Positions 1 through 10,620 of a stretch of 64,000 bases of DNA are shown here, piece after piece. The notes below the pieces were generated by a model, which was not told the origin of the DNA, did not search any database, and was given only the letters and a program-made list of their open reading frames with translations. Every line of letters begins with the position of its first letter. The stretch's first letter is position 1. Where the stretch lies: contig JAFREQ010000166.1 in NCBI GenBank assembly GCA_025331565.1, forward strand, positions 577,501-641,500. Reading direction: 5' to 3'. A program made the translations under genes and the position numbers. The stretch comes from Holacanthus passer. Its lineage: Eukaryota > Chordata > Actinopteri > Pomacanthidae.

Positions 1-744
1 ACAACCACTCATGTGTGGCGTCGCATCCTGTGCAATTCAACACACACATCTGCACTGCAACGTATTCGCTGCAGGAGTGTGTGTGTGTGTGTGTGTAAAA
101 TATGCTTTACTATGCATCTGTGCTTTCATATGTGTGTTCATATGTGTGTACGATATATATCTGTGACATTTTAGCATGTGCATATGTACATGTGTGCAGG
201 TGTGTGTGCAGGTGTGTGTGCAGGTGTGTGTGAGTGAGTGAATGAGTGAAGACTGGCACTATCTTCCACTGCGTGTTTGTTGTGTGTTTTCTGTGTTTGT
301 GTGACAGATTGACGTGTGCACAGATGGTGGATGATGAACATATGAATTTCACTTCACACTTTACATGTTGACATGACAACAGTGTTAAAGCACATATGAT
401 GAAAATTTCATAAAATGAATCAAAATTAAAACAAACTCTATTGATCCATGTGGAGTATTTTGATCACTGCGGCAGGAAATGTAATAGGATTTAGCACAGA
501 ATAAATTACATGTCATGTCTGTCCATCCCGGCAGAAGGATCCCTTCTCTGTTGTTGAAGTTTCTTTCATTTTTTTTCCTGCTGAAGAATTTTCCCCTCTG
601 AACTAAAGGTCCAATAACAGAGGCTGCAGGCTGTACAGGTTTGAAACCCTCTGACACAAACTTGTGGTTTTAGATAAATGAAATACAAAATAGTAGGATT
701 GGAATAAAATAGCGAAGTGCAAAAAAAAGAAGAAATGATCGGTA
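1..744. other. Intergenic, no gene recognised; GT-rich left end
   Basis: Contains a (GT)n tract at about 78-97 and a GT-rich stretch at about 175-235 with the short repeat 'caggtgtgtgtg' three times. The open frames here are cysteine/histidine-rich by-products of the GT repeats. I see no splice-flanked exon or RNA gene. Confidence 0.6.
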
Positions 745-835
745 ACACAGCAAGTTTATTTGTACAGCACCTTTAAGCAATGCAAGCTGTTTTACATAGC
801 ATGAAGAAATTCATAAAAACATTTAAACACAAAGA
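745..835 (-). repeat. Interspersed repeat fragment ('aagtttatttgtacagcacc' type)
   Basis: The stretch from 'aagtttatttgtacagcacc' through a 'gctgttttacatagca' block to an A-rich part with 'aaaaacattt' resembles, from memory, a common fish dispersed element. That element usually reads on the other strand as a tail ending near 'aaagtgcttta...tataaataaactt'. Whether it is the 3' tail of a LINE or a SINE body cannot be decided here. Confidence 0.4.
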
Positions 836-2731
836 AGAGCAGTGCTGAAAGTGGGCTGATACTCATTGGTATGCAGCGTCGGCACTTTTACATTTTACTC
901 ATCGTGTACTGTGACTTTTTCTTGCACACCAAGCTGGTACCTTTTTCTCTAAATAATGTTATATTGACCTACAGTAATGTTGAATAAAACAGAGAGATGA
1001 TGAAGAAGAAGATTATAATGTTGGCCTGGCTCCAAAGGGGCACAGATAGAACAGGAGCAGAGTCAGACGATGACACAACAGAGCTTCGAAAGTCAAATCC
1101 TCCAAGCTAACATTAGTACCTCTCCTGTGGCAAAGAGCCTGTTGATGTAGCATCAGCAAAAACACCTGCAGCTACCACCACCACTACCACAGTTAACAGT
1201 CATGTCAGTCAAGATTAATGGCCCGACTGTTGGTCCAAGGATCGAACGCTGTGTTTTTGCTCCCAGAACAACTGGCTCGATAATCATAAAGCTTGACTGC
1301 AAGTTATTTCATAAAGTTACACTGCTGCTCAGAAAGAGCAGGGGCCGAGACCGTAGCTGAGCGGCGTGGGTGTTTCATCTCTGCCTTTGCTGCTGACAAG
1401 GCTAGACAACAACATTCCTGGTGTAAGAAAATCAAGGAACACAGAGTTTCCAGATCACGCTCCAGTGGCAGAGCTTGAAGAGATGGCATCACACGACGAA
1501 ATCCACGAGAAAACTGAACAAGGCTGAACACAATACAAGTTGCGAGGTTTTGAACAGCCTTCAAAATCAGTAAGCACAGGCGTCCATTTGTGTGCAAGAG
1601 TTGAATGGAGTGAGATCAGTGGACTTAAGCATTTTAAGATTTTCTTCGATAAGCTGTACATTTTTTATCACCCAGAGCCCAGAGAGAATTGGTTCGGTGA
1701 GTGTCGGCAGCATCTTCTTGTCATGTTGTGTTTCGTCAGTCCGCTGGGTGGCTTCAAGTGCAAGGACTGTCAAGGCTGTTTGTGAGAGCTCCACGGCACT
1801 TCAGTGCTCCAACAGAGGAAGTGAAATACAAGGGACCGCACATTGTTCTCACCTCTTTGACCTTTGTTTTTAATCTTGGATTTATGTATGATACAGAACA
1901 CAGAGCGCAGTGATCTGTCAAGGATTGTCTAAAAGAGAGGCATGAAATAGGCAGGCTGCTGGCTCAAGAGATTTGGGTCTTTGAGTCCATGGATTCAGCA
2001 CCTGGCCCCAACACACAAACTGCTCTTCAAGCTCAAACAGAGAAGTCTTTCAAGAAAGTAGCCATGCAAATCAAAAGATACAGTTTCACAGCATGGCCAG
2101 AAATATGAAATGCAGAATGGTCCCAACAACTTCCCCTCATCTCAAGACCTGCTGGAGCCTTTTTTTGTAAGTCAGCATCTTATTCCTGATGGATATCATC
2201 CCCAGTGTCTTATAATATTTAGTGCATGTACAATAATTTTCCTCAGAGATTAAATTTTTCTGTTGAGGCTTCATCACACACATTCATAGCTCTCTCTTTT
2301 TCAGCCTTTTACATCTTATTAATTATGAATAACAGTGTTGTTTGTCCACCCAAAAATGCCTAGTGCTTGCTGAATTTATGCTACCATCAAATATTCAACC
2401 TAATTACCTGTTTCTTTATAACAGCCAATTAGATTAATCTAACACAGCAGTATATCTTTTGACTGAACTCATTGCCACCTGCAAAGCTAACTACTCTCTA
2501 ATTTTCTTTCTGTCGAACTCCCTCTTCTATGTATTTTGTGAATGGCTTTAATGTCTGCAGACCAAAGCTGGTAGGGAGCCTGAGGGACAACTGGACATAC
2601 AGCATGGTGAGGCAGAGGTGCTTTGTTTGTTTGATACATGAAAAGTAGGTAAAATAAATCTATACTGTGAACATCAGCAATGTCTCAGACCACATGATGA
2701 AAGTGTGATGGTGAGGTCAGACCACATCTGG
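836..2731. other. Intergenic, nothing recognised
   Basis: Mixed-complexity AT-rich sequence. Overlapping open frames of 60-97 codons on both strands at 1293-1913 have no recognisable domain or splice context and look like chance. No RNA gene seen. Confidence 0.5.
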
Positions 2732-2935
2732 TGTGGTGCACTCACTCCCTATTTGCTGGACAGTGCACTGCACTTATCTTCTGCCATTTTGTTTGAGTGC
2801 CCAAATGTGAAATTTATGCTTTGTATACCTATGCCCTCAAAGTTGGTCAAAAATTGAAAAAAAAACAAAACAATAAAAATGTTCATGGTATATACACAAC
2901 TTGCTGATCACAATCCCACAATGCAGTGCACCACA
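2732..2935. mobile_element. MITE-like element with 11-bp perfect inverted termini
   Basis: The left end 'tgtggtgcact' (2732-2742) is an exact inverted match to the right end 'agtgcaccaca' (2925-2935), giving a 204-bp unit. A second 'cagtgcactgc' lies just inside the left end, and the interior is AT-rich with no coding. This is the layout of a short non-autonomous DNA transposon. No clear target-site duplication was found, so the true ends may lie a few bases outside. Superfamily not assigned. Confidence 0.5.
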
Positions 2936-3119
2936 TTTTGATGAATGATGAAAAATGTATATGTTAGTGTTCCTCAGGTCTTGTATGGCTCAGGTCACAC
3001 TTGGCGAAACCTCGAGTTGCTCAGTTTGATCCACATTCTTTGCACATATTTGACAATCTGCATGTCATCAGAAATGTTGTCATCGTGATTTCTATATACT
3101 GTGTTTTTGTTGTGTTTGT

Positions 3120-3228
3120 TTGCCCGTCCTGGGAGAGACATTCCTCCTCAGTGGCTCTTCCTGAGGTTTTTCCTTATCAAAGGTCTAAGGACAGATATAT
3201 AAATAAAATTTGACTTGACTTGACAGTT
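3120..3228 (+). repeat. 3' tail of a dispersed retroelement
   Basis: The sequence runs from 'gggagagacattcctcctca' through 'cttcctgaggtttttcctta' and 'aaggtctaaggacaga' to 'tataaataaaatttgacttg', ending in short tandem 'ttgac' units. A conserved block, then an AATAAA-like segment and a short simple-repeat tail is typical of LINE or SINE 3' ends in fish. Only the tail is present; the 5' part is truncated or unrecognisable. Family not assigned. Confidence 0.5.
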
Positions 3229-3686
3229 GTGTAACTCTGCAGCTGTCAATGATGCAAAATGATGATGATTAGTAAGAGTCTGAACACTTCATTTGTTGAT
3301 CACTATACAGTAACTATTGATTAAATAGAGGGAGTAGTGACTGAGTGAATGACTTCAGACACACTGTAGCAAAAAGCAGAGGAAGAGGAAATAGTGTTGG
3401 CAGGACTGAAAAACATAAACTGCTGCTAGAATGATCTTTAAAAAAATGATGAGCCTTAATAACACGATTAATTGAGACACAGCAAACACACACACAAATG
3501 TCTACATACATACAGTTTAAAACATGCCCCCCAACACACACTGTAAATTATTATTAATCCCAGTAATAATGGCCTCACTATGAATCCATCAACTGATCTC
3601 TATCTGTAAGGACCATTTTAGAACTGCTCCAAGGGAATAAGTGTGTGTGTGTGTTCCACATGTATATCTATATATATACAGTATGA

Positions 3687-3720
<34 letters not shown>

Positions 3721-3759
3721 GTGGGGGTTGTGGGACTGGAGTTGTTTTCCAGAAAATAG
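3229..3759. other. Intergenic with (GT)n microsatellite
   Basis: Nothing gene-like. A (GT)n tract of about 31 bp lies at 3688-3718, preceded by a short 'tatatata' run at 3668-3677. Confidence 0.6.
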
Positions 3760-3960
3760 TTTTGTAATTACATCTGCGAGGGGGGAAACTCGTTATCTGC
3801 GTTAGCGAGCGGCCGACGGCGAACGCTTTGAAATATGGCTCCTCTTCAGCGCGGCGACGCCAAAATACTGGTAATAACTGCTGATAAACAAGGCGAGTGT
3901 AATTGCATCTATTTGCATTTTTAAATAATGCCGCTGAAAAATAAATGTGTTTGGTGTAGA
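3760..3960. promoter_or_regulatory. Candidate conserved regulatory element
   Basis: A non-repetitive island with several CpGs ('gttagcgagcggccgacggc', 'agcgcggcgacgcc') directly followed by an AT-rich block containing 'taattgcatctatttgcat', with two octamer-like ATTTGCAT/TAATTGCAT sites. It lies between repeats in a gene desert next to a developmental transcription-factor gene. Calling it regulatory is inference from composition only. It could equally be unconstrained unique DNA. Confidence 0.3.
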
Positions 3961-4565
3961 CAGTGGCTGCTAGGTGTAAACCGCAGAGTCCCTTTCACAC
4001 AAGGGGAGCTGCTTTTTTTTTTAAATATATTTTTTGCCTGTTTTCATTTCAGATTATCGCTTCAGCTTTTTAATAAGCTGATATATTATCTCATTATTTT
4101 TAGGATTAATATTAGTATTATTTCAGAGGTCTAAACCAGGGAGACACTGCTGCCCTTCAAAAAGTTTCAAATGCTTTTCAATGACATTTTTGTTTTGTTT
4201 ACTTTACATTTTTCTGGTCCTTTCAGTGGAGCCACTGCTTTTCTCTTCCTGTCTCTCTGTTACCTTCAACACTTAAAACCTACTGTAACTTAAATAGGAG
4301 CTCCACATTCGCTTATTATCATAATCCTTTACCTTGTGCACATAATCATATACACTAGATTGTGGGTGGTATATTATGTTCATGAGGTCAGAGGTCAGGT
4401 AAGTTGAATTCTGAGGCCACACCTTAACCATGATGAAATAGTCAAGACGTGGAGGTTGTCATTGTTCGAACTTGCTAATCGTGGCTGATGCAGATTCAAA
4501 CAAAACACAAAAAATGAATCCATAGTCCATTCTTCTGTTGCATTTTGGGATACTTTGAGTCCACT
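3961..4565. other. Intergenic, nothing recognised
   Basis: AT-rich sequence with a poly-T run near 4013-4022. No coding, RNA or repeat family recognised. Confidence 0.5.
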
Positions 4566-4805
4566 GTTCAGGGGATGGTTAGCATACAAACATGATTAAA
4601 AACCAACCAAAGTATCGGACAAATAGAAATTTTGATCTGATGATGCTGCTTTCATGAGACTCCATCCAACAGTCTTCAAGATATTTCCCTAAAAGGCAAA
4701 ACTCAACCTGCTGGTGGTACCAAAGATGAAGATCAGGGATCACTGACGTCATCAAGATTCATCCTCTGGGTATTATGAAAGGTTACCAAATTTAATGGCA
4801 ATATA
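4566..4805 (+). repeat. R1-family interspersed repeat, copy 1
   Basis: Shares ordered blocks with 27190-27700 and 47935-48300: 'aaccaaagtatcggacaaat', then 'ttttgatctgatgatg', 'caacctgctggtgg', 'gggatcactga', 'gattcatcctctggg' and 'aatttaatggcaata'. Six copies in this window define the family internally. No coding potential. From memory the same blocks recur in many percomorph sequences, but the class (DNA transposon or other) is not settled here. Confidence 0.6.
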
Positions 4806-5435
4806 TTTAAGAAGCACCAATGCTGTTAGGAATTCTAGCTGGTGGAAATCGTCACTTCCTCTCAGTGGTAAAATCGGATTAATCTGTTTTAATATCACTC
4901 CAGAAGGTAACTTTGTTTATACTGGCAAGGCCTTATACAAAATTATACAGGGACCACCTGACATTTTTTTCTTTCTTACCTTCTAAATCTCCAAATTCGT
5001 ATCTCCAAAGGACACGGGCCTTTGTTTTCTGTTGATTTTTTCAAAGTATACCTGTTTTCATAGTGCAAATAACATTAATAACAGCATAACAAAGCATTAG
5101 TGATACTGTTTTTCATGCCATGATGGGTGAAAAGTTATGTCAGAAAGCTTTGTTTTGATTTTGTGAGTAATAAATAGTGAGCAATGAAACAGTTTGACAT
5201 ATCCTTCGCTACGGCTCCTGTTCAGTGAGCTCACATATTTCTTGTCATCAGATGAGGCTAAGTGGCTAATGTGACCTTGCTAACACAGATGTTACACCAG
5301 ATTATATTTACACACATACAGCATGCAAGTTTACAAGGGTCATTTATCTGAGCAGCTAGCTGCAGATTTTATTATTAGCAGGTACGTCTGCTGACCAAAA
5401 GAAGCACTGCGACCTCTGCATGGCTGCAGAAAAGC
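4806..5435. other. Intergenic, nothing recognised
   Basis: AT-rich unique-looking sequence. Short open frames only, with no domain or splice context. Confidence 0.5.
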
Positions 5436-5439
5436 ATGC

Positions 5440-5890
5440 ATACATTCATTATCTCTCTCTCTCTGTTTCTACGTCTTTTACTGTATCTCTCTCCCTTCAT
5501 CTTCATAGAACTCACCTTCTCTCGTTCATTATTTCCATTTCTTTCTTCACATCTATATCATCTTTTAGATTTGTTGTTGCTCTCTCCATTTCTGCCTCTC
5601 TTTTTCTCTCGCTCCTGTTCATCCTCTTTTTCTTTCTTCTCTTCTTTTGTATATATTCATCTTTCTTTCCCTTCTCTCTCTGATTCACTTGTGTCTTGCC
5701 TTTTTCCTCACTCCATCACTCTTGACATTCCCCATGTTTCTCTCGATCACTTTTTTTTTTGTTTTTTTTTGCTCCCTTCCAATTTTTTCTTTCTCATTTT
5801 CCCCATCTTGTCTTTCTCATGTCACTTCTCTTCCACCTTTTTTCCTCATTTCTCTCCTTCTCTCTATCTCTTTTCCTCCTTCACGTGTAT
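5440..5890 (+). repeat. Pyrimidine-rich (CT) low-complexity tract
   Basis: About 450 bp dominated by C and T on this strand, with degenerate tctctc, ttcctt and T-run motifs, ending in a short G-rich block 'gggggtgggggtg' at about 5894-5908. It opens several long Ser/Phe/Leu frames (up to 159 codons), which are artefacts of biased composition and not genes. Confidence 0.75.
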
Positions 5891-5908
5891 AATGGGGGTG
5901 GGGGTGTT

Positions 5909-6150
5909 AGGGTAGGTTTAATTAATACCACAGCATCTCCCCGCTCCGCTCCCCTCTGCGGCTCTGGACATTAATCAGAGGTATTTTCGGGGGAAGCGAG
6001 GCGGCGCAGGTGCAGATCGTCGGGGCAGAGAGACAGAGTCAGATGATGTATGGAAATACACGGCAGACCCTGATCCGGACGGCCAATCATCATCCATCAC
6101 CATCCGGTCTCCGGGTGGAACAAGTTATTCCCACCAATGGAAAAAAGGGA
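5909..6150. promoter_or_regulatory. Candidate conserved regulatory element
   Basis: A high-complexity island: 'ggtttaattaataccac', 'ggacattaatcagaggtatt', a CpG-bearing stretch 'aagcgaggcggcgcaggtgc' (with the E-box CAGGTG), then 'gacggccaatcat' carrying a CCAAT motif. No repeat family recognised. Candidate enhancer by composition only. Confidence 0.3.
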
Positions 6151-7267
6151 GGCAACGGATTTACCTCTCGCTTTTCAGGACAAACAAGGTGGACGGTTTG
6201 TAAGTGGAAAACAAGACTTCCTGCTGGTCCATCTGGAAAAATGTTTTTGGTGCTTCTTGTTGCTTTGACCATCTTTGACCACACTATGGTTCAGTTAGTC
6301 ATTTCCTACAATTCACTTAAAGCTTTGTGACAACAGCACCACAAAACATGCCTTGACTCTCTTATTTAAGACTCAGCATTATCGAATATTCAGAAAGCAG
6401 AAAAAATGTAAATATGTAAAGTGTTTTTATGAGTCATTCGCTATCCAGATTAAACACAAGTGCATTTCATTTTTAATTTATTGTATAACATTAGAGCTGT
6501 TACTGCAGTTTGCTTATACCTGGTATGGCAAATTATTTCATAATATGAAAATTACAGTCATGCTGTTTCCACAGTGTTGTTCCTTTCAGCATGTGGTCAG
6601 ATCGGCTGACCAATGAGCCAACAAAACAGCCTTTTTTCTCTGGACGCATGTCATAGCTCGGTTTCAGTGTCCTGGTATTGTGAATGCTGCCTCTCTGTCA
6701 CACTGTCATGGCTTGCTGGGACACTTGATGAAACTGAGACACTGTTAACAATATTTGTTTCACCTGTGTTTTTCCTGTGTAACAAGTCACACACACTCAT
6801 CTACCAAACTAAAAGACTGAACAGTAGTCTGTTGAATAAATACTAAATATGCACATAAAAACAATACATCAAGGGATCTACACTAAAACTAAAAATCTAA
6901 GGCAAAGGATACAAAATATAACAAACAAACCAAAAAATAAAAAACAAAGCAGGCTAACTACAAAAACCAATAGCAAACCGTTCCATATTTTCATTCTGTA
7001 CATAACCGTACATTGCCTGAGACAGTAAGTGACAATCTCTTGATGCATACCCAGTACTAAAGGTATGGCCGTTACTATATGAAAGCTGGCAGTTTGGGAA
7101 ATTCAGGATTTTAAACAATGAAATTTTAAACAATGAAATTATAAAAAAGAGTTTTTTGACCAACTATAGTTTTTTAAACTCTCTATCTGATGCACTAATG
7201 TTTGAACAATGTGAGAAATGCATTGTTGTGGTAAAAAATTAGCACATCTCTTGTCAGACCTCTCCCC
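6151..7267. other. Intergenic, nothing recognised
   Basis: AT-rich sequence, with A-rich segments near 6860-6960 and a perfect tandem duplication of 'aaattttaaacaatg' at about 7109-7138. Open frames here carry no recognisable domain. Confidence 0.5.
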
Positions 7268-7655
7268 ATAACTGTGACAGTAAATTTTTTTTCAATCTGC
7301 TGTCTAATATTACATCGAGGAGTTTGATTTTCTCAAGGCCTGCCTGTTCCACAGGCACCTCCTGCACAGACAAGTTTAACTGTGGCTTATGTTTAAACCT
7401 ATAATTTGATCCAAATACAATACTTTTGTTTTGATAGATTAAGAACTAACTTGTTACTCCATGCCCACATAACAACTGATTGTAATTCTCTATCCAAGGC
7501 ACAGGACAATTCCCCAGTTGATATTGCTGTTAAATTTAGCTTCGTGTCATCTGCATACATAAGTGCTTGATTCAGAACAAGAGGGAGAACGTTAGTAAAG
7601 ACAGAAAATAGTAATGGCTCCAAACAGCTGCCTTGTGGTACACCACACTGTAACT
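7268..7655 (-). pseudogene. Non-LTR retrotransposon reverse-transcriptase fragment
   Basis: Read on the minus strand, the sequence from about 7650 encodes GVPQGS, then EPLLFSVFTNVLP (a degraded form of the usual GPLLF.IYINDLP), then the catalytic YADDTKL at about 7540-7560, and QSVV..W.SNKLVLNLSK. After a frameshift near 7400 it continues as PQLNLSVQEV and then IKLLDVILDSRL. This order (palm motif B, catalytic motif C with YADD, then the LN..KTK and LGV.LD segments) is standard for L2/CR1/Rex-type LINE reverse transcriptases. The endonuclease and the rest of ORF2 are missing, and at least one frameshift and flanking stops show it is dead. Clade not assigned. Confidence 0.85.
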
Positions 7656-8265
7656 ATTTCACATTGAAAAACTACCATGATAAAATACACATTGCTTTGT
7701 ATTAGAAAAACAACTTTTAAACCATAATATAGCATGAGAACAAGATAGAGTTACATATTCCTTCATTACCATGAACACACATACTCAATTCCACATACAC
7801 CATCCACCACCTTATCATATATATACTATATATACACTAGGCCAGTATCCTTCTATTTGAGTAATGTCTGATAGAGACATACAGTGACCAGCTGTATCTG
7901 GAAATTACTGAGCTTTTTTTTTTTTTTTTTAATTAAACTATTTATTATTGCAGTTGGAACTGGTGGCCCTGGGGCTGAGTAGAAAGTAGTGACAGACATA
8001 CTCACCAATTGTTGGTTTTGGTCTTATGAGGCTCGCCATCCTTATCCTATAATTACATCAGAAGACAGTTTCAGAGTTGACACAGTCAGATAAAACATTT
8101 CACACCAGCGGCTCAGATCAGGGTTTAGAGCAAATGAACGAAATATTACACAACAACATAAAGTAAATTAATTGTAAATATTACTAATCAGCATATAAAG
8201 GATCATGATGATGGTCATGATTACAGAAACAATGAAAAGACAATAACAAGCAGCAGGCGACAGAT
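7656..8265. other. Intergenic, nothing recognised
   Basis: AT-rich sequence with a poly-T run at about 7915-7930 and a short 'tatatatactatatatacac' stretch at about 7817. No gene, RNA or repeat family recognised. Confidence 0.5.
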
Positions 8266-8680
8266 AACTGTAATGGTAATTGCTACACCAATAATGTCAG
8301 TCTTATCTAATTAATTATGATAATGTTGTTAAACCAGGCAAACACACTCGCTCACTCCTCTAAACCTCTCTCTCTCTTCCTCACTCTCTCTATATGAATA
8401 TAACTCACATGCGAATGTCACTGAAATTCATGGATTTACATCATAATTATCAGTTTTTCCTTTAATTTTTAATTATCCAAACATTTAGGTCTCATCTCCT
8501 TACTAGAGTGCACATATTGTCTCTCTCTCACACACACACCCCTACTGCAAACATGCTGTCAGAGGTGTGTGTGTGTGTGTGTGTTTGTGTGCGTATGTTT
8601 ATCATGTCATGCCTCATGAATGTAGATCAAATAGTTTTGGCTAATTGGGAGCTTTAACTCGGTATCAGGCTTTCTAACCC
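8266..8680. promoter_or_regulatory. Candidate regulatory island split by a microsatellite
   Basis: Unique AT-rich sequence dense in homeodomain-type cores: 'ctaattaattatgataatg' (about 8309), 'cataattatcag' (about 8441), 'tttttaattatcc' (about 8467) and 'ggctaattgggagc' (about 8638). It is interrupted by CA and (GT)n repeats at about 8531-8584. Clustered TAATTA cores between repeats suggest conserved noncoding sequence; this is inference. Confidence 0.25.
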
Positions 8681-8692
8681 TCCACCCCACCC

Positions 8693-8694
<2 letters not shown>

Positions 8695-8732
<38 letters not shown>
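8695..8732. repeat. (CA)n microsatellite
   Basis: Uninterrupted CA dinucleotide run of about 38 bp. Confidence 0.95.
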
Positions 8733-8735
<3 letters not shown>

Positions 8736-9223
8736 ATGTTATTACTTGTCATTCACAGTCTGTTTAGGCTAGACATTATTAGAGCCTAATACTCATAACA
8801 TACACACGTATATACACGCACATGCAAAGGTAATCCTTTCATTTCAATAATCGCATGCACTTGTGAAAGGAGTTAAGAGAATGTGTAGTTTTATGCAACT
8901 GCACCCATATTCATGTGTGTATGTGTGTGTGTGTTTCTGTACATACTGCAGTTTGATTCAATACAACAATATGAAAAATAGAAAAGACAGCTTTAATAAC
9001 AAATAAAAATGTTAATCACAGTAAAATTTAGGTTTTTTATATTTGCGTGTGCGTGTCTAGTATGTCTGCAGGTCTCATGGTTGAAAGTTTATAAGTAATA
9101 GTTATAGTGATAGAAGTTGAACAAATTCAAGAAGGTTTTAAATCAGCGTGTCAGGTAAGATTTCAGAGTTTAATTGGAACTCTTTTCCTTTGAAAGCAGA
9201 AATTGTGTGTATATACTAAGCAG
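8733..9223. other. Intergenic, nothing recognised
   Basis: AT-rich sequence with a short GT tract near 8915-8932. The last four bases (9220-9223, gcag) form the outer target-site duplication of the adjoining LTR. Confidence 0.5.
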
Positions 9224-9546
9224 TGTGGCGGAAATCTGGAAGTAAGGATCGTACAACGAACCTTGTTTTATAAGGTTTATTGCATGAAGCTTCAAACCTT
9301 TGCAAAGGGGTCAATACAGCGTAGCATCTCAAAGAGTCTGCCAGAGATTGACAAAGCGTCTCTCTCTGTCAGGAGTTTTAATACTCATGAACACTGATTG
9401 ATTGTTACGCGACAGGAAAACAAAGGTTGTTGCAAACAAAGACAGGAATCAGGTGATTGGATCATTGACCCCACTAACAAATGTGCCAACTGATTCAATC
9501 ACAGCTGATCTTGTCTGAAACCAAAGTTAACTACATTTCTATCACA
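9224..9546 (-). mobile_element. Solo LTR of an LTR retroelement, with 4-bp target duplication
   Basis: On the minus strand the unit starts TGTGATAG (from 9546) and ends CGCCACA (at 9224), the TG...CA termini of long terminal repeats. It is flanked on both sides by the 4-bp duplication gcag (9220-9223 and 9547-9550). Inside, in the right order for an LTR promoter and polyadenylation site, are a TATA-like tattaaaa (complement of 9377-9384) and, about 95 bp downstream, an AATAAA signal (complement of 9276-9281). No internal coding region, primer-binding site or second LTR adjoins, so this is a solo LTR left by recombination. A 4-bp duplication fits Ty3/gypsy-type or gammaretrovirus-like elements. 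Family not assigned. Confidence 0.75.
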
Positions 9547-9778
9547 GCAGTTTGGTCAAATGTACAGTAATTGCTGTGTGGATTATGTCCACTGCTTTGC
9601 TGTGTGTTTTGTTTGGTCTTTGAAGTGCTACATTCAAACCATATTGATAGTTTACTTAAAGTGTGGGTCCAACATTTTCTGCCCCTCAGCTCCCTGACCA
9701 AAAGGTCGAAACAATTGTGAGGTACCTCCTGGCCTGCTAAGTGTTCATGGGTTGGACCACCAGTACCTGACACATCGT
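9547..9778. other. Intergenic, nothing recognised
   Basis: Starts with the right-hand target-site duplication gcag. The rest is unassigned and may include upstream remains of the hAT-like fragment that follows. Confidence 0.45.
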
Positions 9779-9850
9779 TTGGTTTCATTTGCAAGCGATG
9801 GAATAAGTGTGATGCTGGGTCTAAAAACTGGTGTGGCAGAGAGAGTCTCT
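9779..9850 (+). pseudogene. Possible hAT-family transposase fragment
   Basis: The frame reads LVSFASDGISVMLG, then KTGVAERV. It resembles the block 'L.GFGSDGA.VM.G..NGVA.RL' seen in hAT-type transposases and their domesticated vertebrate relatives (the ZNF862/KIAA1586-like group). The catalytic-region Asp is retained in the SDG motif, but homology stops after about 25 residues and the expected 'HC..HR..L' motif downstream is not visible. A short decayed relic at best; chance similarity remains possible. Confidence 0.4.
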
Positions 9851-10424
9851 AACCAGCATCAACCCAGCATTGTGACCTGGCTGCCATCTACCATCTACAG
9901 CTTCAAAGAGTACACCCAGCTGCTTGGACAAATAAAGCTGTGGACAGCTGCATTACAAACCTGTGTGTTAACCTGTCCACATGCCTCCACCCTGAACCAA
10001 TCAGAGGCTTCATGGTGTGTGGTGAGGTACACCACACCACCACAACTGAGCTCCTAAATGGAGTCATTCAGCTTCAAGATAAGCGCAAATGTTTTGCTCT
10101 GGATAAAATCTTTTCATGTTGCTCACACACATCTTATCCATCGTTAGCGCCACCTAGTGCAAATTTCAGAGTTCAAAACTTCTTTGCCTGTGGTGCCGTG
10201 TAAATGTCCTCCCATTTCGCAACTGTACGATAGACATGAACTGACATTTTCATCACAATTGAAGTGCCACCTTTTATATAAATGACCTTTTGGGGGGAAA
10301 AAAACACATAGCTCTGTTGTTTCTGTAGGTATATGTAGATGTGTGTTTTGGGTTTTGTGTTTAGCTGCCTGAGTGAATTTGTCTGTGTACACGCTCATTA
10401 TGAGCCTTTGTGTGACAGCAGAGC
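9851..10424. other. Intergenic, nothing recognised
   Basis: No domain, RNA or repeat family identified. Open frames up to about 100 codons lack recognisable features. Confidence 0.45.
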
Positions 10425-10620
10425 AGCTAAGCCAATGCTCTGGTATTAATTTGGGGGGAGGTTATCCTCCTAAGGTTGTTCCGACATGGCCGCTAATCTC
10501 ACTGCCGGCTCTCCTTTTAATTTAATTACAGTTAACTGTGTTAATATTTCATTAAAGTATTAGATGGAAGAACGTGTGTTTTAATCAGAACGATGCTGCT
10601 GCAGCAGCGTTCCTGCAGCC
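10425..10620. promoter_or_regulatory. Candidate conserved regulatory element
   Basis: Unique sequence with 'ggtattaatttggggggagg', 'gacatggccgctaatctcac', then 'tttaatttaattacagttaa' and 'gttaatatttcattaaag'. Homeodomain-like TAAT cores combined with a CpG-containing centre resemble vertebrate conserved noncoding elements. Inference from composition only. Confidence 0.3.

Noticed and set aside
5436..5915. 159-codon Ser/Phe/Leu frame
   Set aside because: Same cause: pyrimidine-rich low-complexity DNA.
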